From: Tardiphaga sp. P9-11
Lineage (GTDB): Bacteria > Pseudomonadota > Alphaproteobacteria > Rhizobiales > Xanthobacteraceae
Assembly: GCF_008329525.1 (NCBI RefSeq)
Contig: NZ_NPKQ01000002.1
Span: 372,001-436,000 of the forward strand
Reading direction: 5' to 3'
DNA: 64,000 nucleotides
The stretch's first letter is position 1; every line of letters begins with the position of its first letter. Shown piece after piece: positions 62,817 to 64,000 of the stretch. The translations under genes were made by a program, and so were the position numbers. Below the pieces are notes generated by a model. It was not told where the DNA came from, did not search any database, and saw only the letters and a list, made by a program, of their open reading frames with translations.

Positions 62817-63641
62817 TTACGGCTTGAGGTTTGGCGGCAGCGGCGGGTCTTCCCGCATCAGCGTAATGGTCACCCGCCGGTTGGCGGCCATGGTCGGATC
62901 ATCGGGGAACAGCGGCTGGCTGTCTGCCTTGCCCGACACCGAGAAGATATGGGACGACGGCAGGCCTTCCCGTTCCAGAATCTGCCGAACGACATTGGCG
63001 CGATCGGCCGACAGATCGAATGCGTCATATTCGCTGCGCGCCGGCACGAAACCCGCGGCAGTGTGACCGACGATCGCCACGCGCAGCGGCGTTGCCTTCA
63101 GCGGCCCGGCGAGTTTCTGCAGCAGCAGACGTGTGCGCTCATAAGGAACCTTGGATCCGTCAGCAAACATCGAGCGGCCGTTCTGATCGATGATTTCCAG
63201 ATTGAGGCCCTGCTTGGTTTCCTCGAACATGATGTTCTTGGAGATCTCGTTGATCTCCGGCATGTCCTGCAGCGCCTGTCGCAGTGATGCCGAAGCGAGC
63301 GCGAATTCGCGATCCATCTTCAGCTTGGCGCCGGCGGGACGACCACCTTTCTCGCTCGGACTGGTGATGTTCGACGCATCGTCCGGCGACACATGGTCCT
63401 TGTTCTTCGTCTGGCCGCGCGTCGGCAAACCGTCGGACTCGATCACGCCGGAATAACGCGCATCAGACTGCACACCGAATGCTTCGCGGACCGAACCGGC
63501 AACGATCTTGAGCTTGGCGCCATCAGGGCTCGAGAACGCCACGAGCATGACGAAATAGCTGAGCAGCAGCGCCATCAGGTCGGCGAAGGTCACGAACCAG
63601 CCATGGCCGCCGTGTGCTTCTCCGCGTTTTTTCTTCGCCAT
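62817..63641 (-). CDS. motB: Flagellar motor stator protein MotB
   Basis: A 274-residue stator protein: a basic cytoplasmic N-terminus (MAKKKRGEAHGG), one membrane helix with the proton-binding D21 in FVTFADLMALLLSYFVMLV, and a periplasmic OmpA-type peptidoglycan-binding domain (VAIVGHTAAGFVPA, FDLSADRANVVRQIL, NRRVTITL). An insert rich in Ser, Pro and Lys follows the helix (around 75-105). The gene lies 30 bases after motA on the same strand. Confidence 0.93.
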   Translation of the reverse strand: MAKKKRGEAHGGHGWFVTFADLMALLLSYFVMLVAFSSPDGAKLKIVAGSVREAFGVQSDARYSGVIESDGLPTRGQTKNKDHVSPDDASNITSPSEKGGRPAGAKLKMDREFALASASLRQALQDMPEINEISKNIMFEETKQGLNLEIIDQNGRSMFADGSKVPYERTRLLLQKLAGPLKATPLRVAIVGHTAAGFVPARSEYDAFDLSADRANVVRQILEREGLPSSHIFSVSGKADSQPLFPDDPTMAANRRVTITLMREDPPLPPNLKP

Positions 63642-63671
63642 CGGACGTGCTCCGAGCCTGCCTCCAGTGCG

Positions 63672-64000
63672 TTACGCTGGGACCGGCTCACTTTCGTCAT
63701 GGCGGTGCTTCTCGGGCAGATAGGCCAGCAGCATTTCGCGCACCAGCGCCGGGCTCTTCGAGTCGCGGATCATCAGGATGCCGTCGATGATGAGCGTGCG
63801 GTTGGTTTCCTCATCGAGCACCTTGACGTGCAGTTTGTCGGCAATGGGCAGACAGATCAGGTTGCCGACGATCGCGCCATACAGTGTCGCCAGCAGCGCG
63901 ACCGCCATGAACGGGCCGAGCTTGGACGGATCGGACATGTTCGAGAACATCTGCACCATGCCCAGCAGCGTGCCGATCATGCCGAAGGCCGGGGCGCAAT
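63672..64000 (-). CDS. motA: MotA/ExbB-family proton channel, stator protein (N-terminus cut by window edge)
   Basis: The C-terminal 109 or so residues of a MotA-family protein. The frame is open to the right edge and reads CAPAFGMIGTLLGMVQMFS, then PFMAVALLATLYGAIVGNLICLPIADKLHVK, corresponding to membrane helices 3 and 4 and the cytoplasmic tail. The proton-channel GTLLGMVQ motif matches the MotA/PomA subgroup. Pairing with motB downstream supports flagellar stator function. The ATG at 63980 is internal, not the start. Confidence 0.9.
   Translation of the reverse strand, partial: CAPAFGMIGTLLGMVQMFSNMSDPSKLGPFMAVALLATLYGAIVGNLICLPIADKLHVKVLDEETNRTLIIDGILMIRDSKSPALVREMLLAYLPEKHRHDESEPVPA

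Overview
The window looks like chromosomal DNA of an alphaproteobacterium of the Bradyrhizobium / Rhodopseudomonas / Afipia group (Nitrobacteraceae). The grounds are high-GC codon use, intergenic palindromic repeats of the kind common in that group, an acpXL-lpxXL cluster for the very-long-chain acyl group of lipid A, candidate Irr-type (ICE) iron boxes, and many acyl-CoA and aromatic-acid catabolic genes. This is recognition from sequence only, without a database search.

Layout, left to right. Positions 1-1933: a truncated EamA transporter and class III alcohol dehydrogenase. Positions 2147-11033 (minus): an acyl-CoA catabolic operon with two acid:CoA ligases, a CaiB/BaiF CoA-transferase, an acyl-CoA dehydrogenase, a true thiolase, and a thiolase-fold protein without the nucleophilic Cys paired with a DUF35 protein. 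Positions 11083-22475: a sugar-acid locus with an ABC importer, RidA, a DenD-like dehydrogenase, KDG kinase and KDPG aldolase on the minus strand, and divergently an IlvD/Edd dehydratase and two SDR dehydrogenases. Together these resemble a semi-phosphorylative Entner-Doudoroff route.

Positions 22489-27787 (minus): iron uptake (TonB, ExbD, ExbB, PiuC-like dioxygenase, siderophore receptor) behind two ICE-like boxes. Positions 28018-33677: a small orphan gene, an RND efflux operon and a spermidine-synthase-like methyltransferase. Positions 33759-37196 (minus): PilZ-like protein, CheR and a chemoreceptor, with the decayed tail of a second chemoreceptor between CheR and the intact one. A gene-poor stretch follows, with a zinc-ribbon mini-protein and tRNA-Gln(CTG).

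Positions 38359-46104 (minus): an aromatic/heteroaromatic catabolic operon (NCS1 permease, type I extradiol dioxygenase, dihydroxyphthalate-decarboxylase-like protein, CHA aldolase, GalB-like hydratase, LigI-like PDC hydrolase, TctC-type binding protein, LysR regulator). It contains the lower PDC to oxaloacetate/pyruvate steps but an unusual ring-cleavage enzyme. Positions 46406-50478: HerA-type ATPase, AhpD-like protein, MgtC, ParB-like protein and a small membrane protein. Positions 50667-55998 (plus): the acpXL-lpxXL lipid A cluster, whose first ketosynthase contains no cysteine at all and is probably a chain-length-factor-like partner of the second.

Positions 56002-58606 (minus): orphan polyamine-type binding protein, aminotransferase and rhodanese. 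Positions 58718-62666: two tandem Kup potassium transporters. Positions 62817-64000: MotB and a truncated MotA. The most interesting leads are the 38-46 kb catabolic operon, the cysteine-free ketosynthase, the Cys-less thiolase/DUF35 pair and the chemoreceptor remnant.
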